Assembly (NCBI GenBank): GCA_021836665.1
Contig: JAKBHQ010000506.1
Span: 1-6,295, forward strand
Direction: 5' to 3'
DNA: 6,295 bases
DNA from: Thermoplasmata archaeon
GTDB taxonomy: Bacteria; Actinomycetota; Acidimicrobiia; Acidimicrobiales; Acidimicrobiaceae
Shown: positions 5,491 through 6,295 of the stretch, one piece after another
Layout of the letters: each line of letters opens with the position of its first letter
Position numbering within the stretch: position 1 is the stretch's first letter
The notes under the pieces: generated by a model
The model's input: the letters and a program-made list of their open reading frames with translations, nothing else
Told to the model about the DNA's origin: nothing
The model's database searches: none
Made by a program: the position numbers and the translations under genes

Positions 5491-6295
5491 ATGACTACCA
5501 CCTACGACCCCTCCCACCCAAGCTACTTCGACGAAGCCGATTTTCGTCAGGAGCTGACCAGGGTCTATGACATTTGTCACGGATGTCGGGTCTGTGTTGG
5601 CTTATGTCCCTCCTTCCCGAGCCTGTTTGATGCAATTGACGCTAAAGACGGCGACGTTGCAGGTCTTTCGAAACAAGAGCAAGACAAGGTGGTGGATGAG
5701 TGCTTCGGATGCAAAATGTGCTATGTGAAGTGCCCCTACGTACCACCGCACGAGTGGGAGTTGGACTTTCCTCGATTGATGTTGAGGGCAAAGGCGATCA
5801 AAGTTCACCAGGGAGAACTATCAGTCAAGCAGAAGCTTACCGACCAAGCTTTAGCTAGGACCGACTTGGTGGGTGGCCTCTCCGTGACGTTTTCCAATTT
5901 AGCAAATAAGGCCATTGGCAACAGAGAATCTGCGGCCCGTAAGGCAATGGAAAAGACCGTGGGGATTTCACAGCATCGGCTCTTGCCGCCCTACGCCAAA
6001 GTCAGGTTTACCACGTGGTTCAAGAATCGACTCAGGCCCTTTATCAAGGAGCGTAAGGCAAAAGTGTCGGTTTTTCCTACCTGTTTCATCGAATATATGG
6101 ACCCTGGGGTTGGGAAGGACCTGGTCGGGGTGTACGAACATAACCACGTCGAATGTTCCTTGCCAGAGGGAGTAAAGTGCTGTGGAGCGCCTTGGCTTCA
6201 TCAAGGCAACGTAGAGCAATTTAAGGCTCAGGCACGAAAGAACGTCGACGCCCTTATCAAAGAGGTCAAGATGGGGAAGGACATAGTCGTTTCGC
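5491..6295 (+). CDS. Heterodisulfide reductase/GlpC-like Fe-S protein, partial at the right edge
   Basis: The first 268 residues of an electron-transfer protein of the HdrD/GlpC type; the rest lies beyond the window. Two 4Fe-4S ferredoxin motifs are complete: C29-HG-C32-RV-C35-VGL-C39-P and C71-FG-C74-KM-C77-YVK-C81-P. After a linker of about 110 residues, FPTCFIEY (195-202) with C198 and KCCGAPW (229-235) with C230/C231 form the first CCG cysteine-rich domain; a second would be expected further on. No membrane segment is visible. Annotation pipelines often call such proteins anaerobic glycerol-3-phosphate dehydrogenase subunit C, but glpA/glpB are absent here and the nearby glpD is single-subunit and on the other strand, so that name is probably misleading. 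Position after rubrerythrin suggests electron delivery to it, which is inference. Start: ATG 5491 fits GGAG 4 bases ahead (5483-5486) and the family-like [10 protein letters not shown] start; in-frame ATGs at 5488 and 5470 are alternatives. The frame has no stop up to the edge. Confidence 0.88.
   Translation, partial: MTTTYDPSHPSYFDEADFRQELTRVYDICHGCRVCVGLCPSFPSLFDAIDAKDGDVAGLSKQEQDKVVDECFGCKMCYVKCPYVPPHEWELDFPRLMLRAKAIKVHQGELSVKQKLTDQALARTDLVGGLSVTFSNLANKAIGNRESAARKAMEKTVGISQHRLLPPYAKVRFTTWFKNRLRPFIKERKAKVSVFPTCFIEYMDPGVGKDLVGVYEHNHVECSLPEGVKCCGAPWLHQGNVEQFKAQARKNVDALIKEVKMGKDIVVS

Noticed and set aside
5346..5570. A 74-codon plus-strand frame between rubrerythrin and the Fe-S gene
   Set aside because: It begins inside the terminator hairpin with a non-ATG codon, overlaps the start of the well-supported Fe-S gene in another frame, and matches no family I know.

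Overview
The window reads as a chromosomal stretch from a bacterium with roughly balanced base composition. It carries two divergent functional blocks around one intergenic control region. The closest gene-content match I know is an actinobacterium of the Acidimicrobiia type: a short rubrerythrin without rubredoxin, followed by a heterodisulfide-reductase-like Fe-S protein, beside a PerR-type Fur regulator. That taxonomic call is inference from gene content, not from a marker gene.

Layout. Positions 1 to about 600 hold no gene I can support. Positions 609-672 are exactly four perfect copies of a 16-base tandem repeat. On the minus strand, reading from right to left, are an FAD-dependent glycerol-3-phosphate dehydrogenase (glpD, 3997 to 2363) and, 64 bases further on, a GlpK-like FGGY-family kinase (2298 to 832). 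A weak intrinsic terminator follows (816 to 784). Together they form a glycerol catabolic pair: the kinase would make sn-glycerol 3-phosphate and GlpD would oxidise it to dihydroxyacetone phosphate, passing electrons to the quinone pool. No glycerol facilitator is visible.

The 246-base divergent region (3998-4243) holds a two-copy direct repeat on the glpD side and AATGATT/GAAT-ATTC dyads on the other side that resemble the core of a PerR box. On the plus strand follow a PerR-like regulator with all five expected metal-sensing ligands and both zinc CxxC pairs (4244-4738), a 138-residue rubrerythrin with a complete diiron site (4899-5315), and the first 268 residues of an Fe-S protein with two 4Fe-4S motifs and the start of a CCG domain, cut by the right edge (5491-6295). 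The rubrerythrin leader contains a 3 x 14-base tandem repeat, and a strong hairpin separates rubrerythrin from the Fe-S gene.

How they fit together: the right half looks like a peroxide-defence module (sensor, peroxide-reducing diiron protein, and possible electron-transfer partner). The most notable points are that the rubrerythrin lacks its own rubredoxin domain next to an Fe-S protein that could supply electrons, and that the kinase has lost three residues that contact glycerol in E. coli GlpK. I see no transposase, integrase, CRISPR array or RNA gene. Nothing here proves an undescribed system; the best candidates are listed in the findings.
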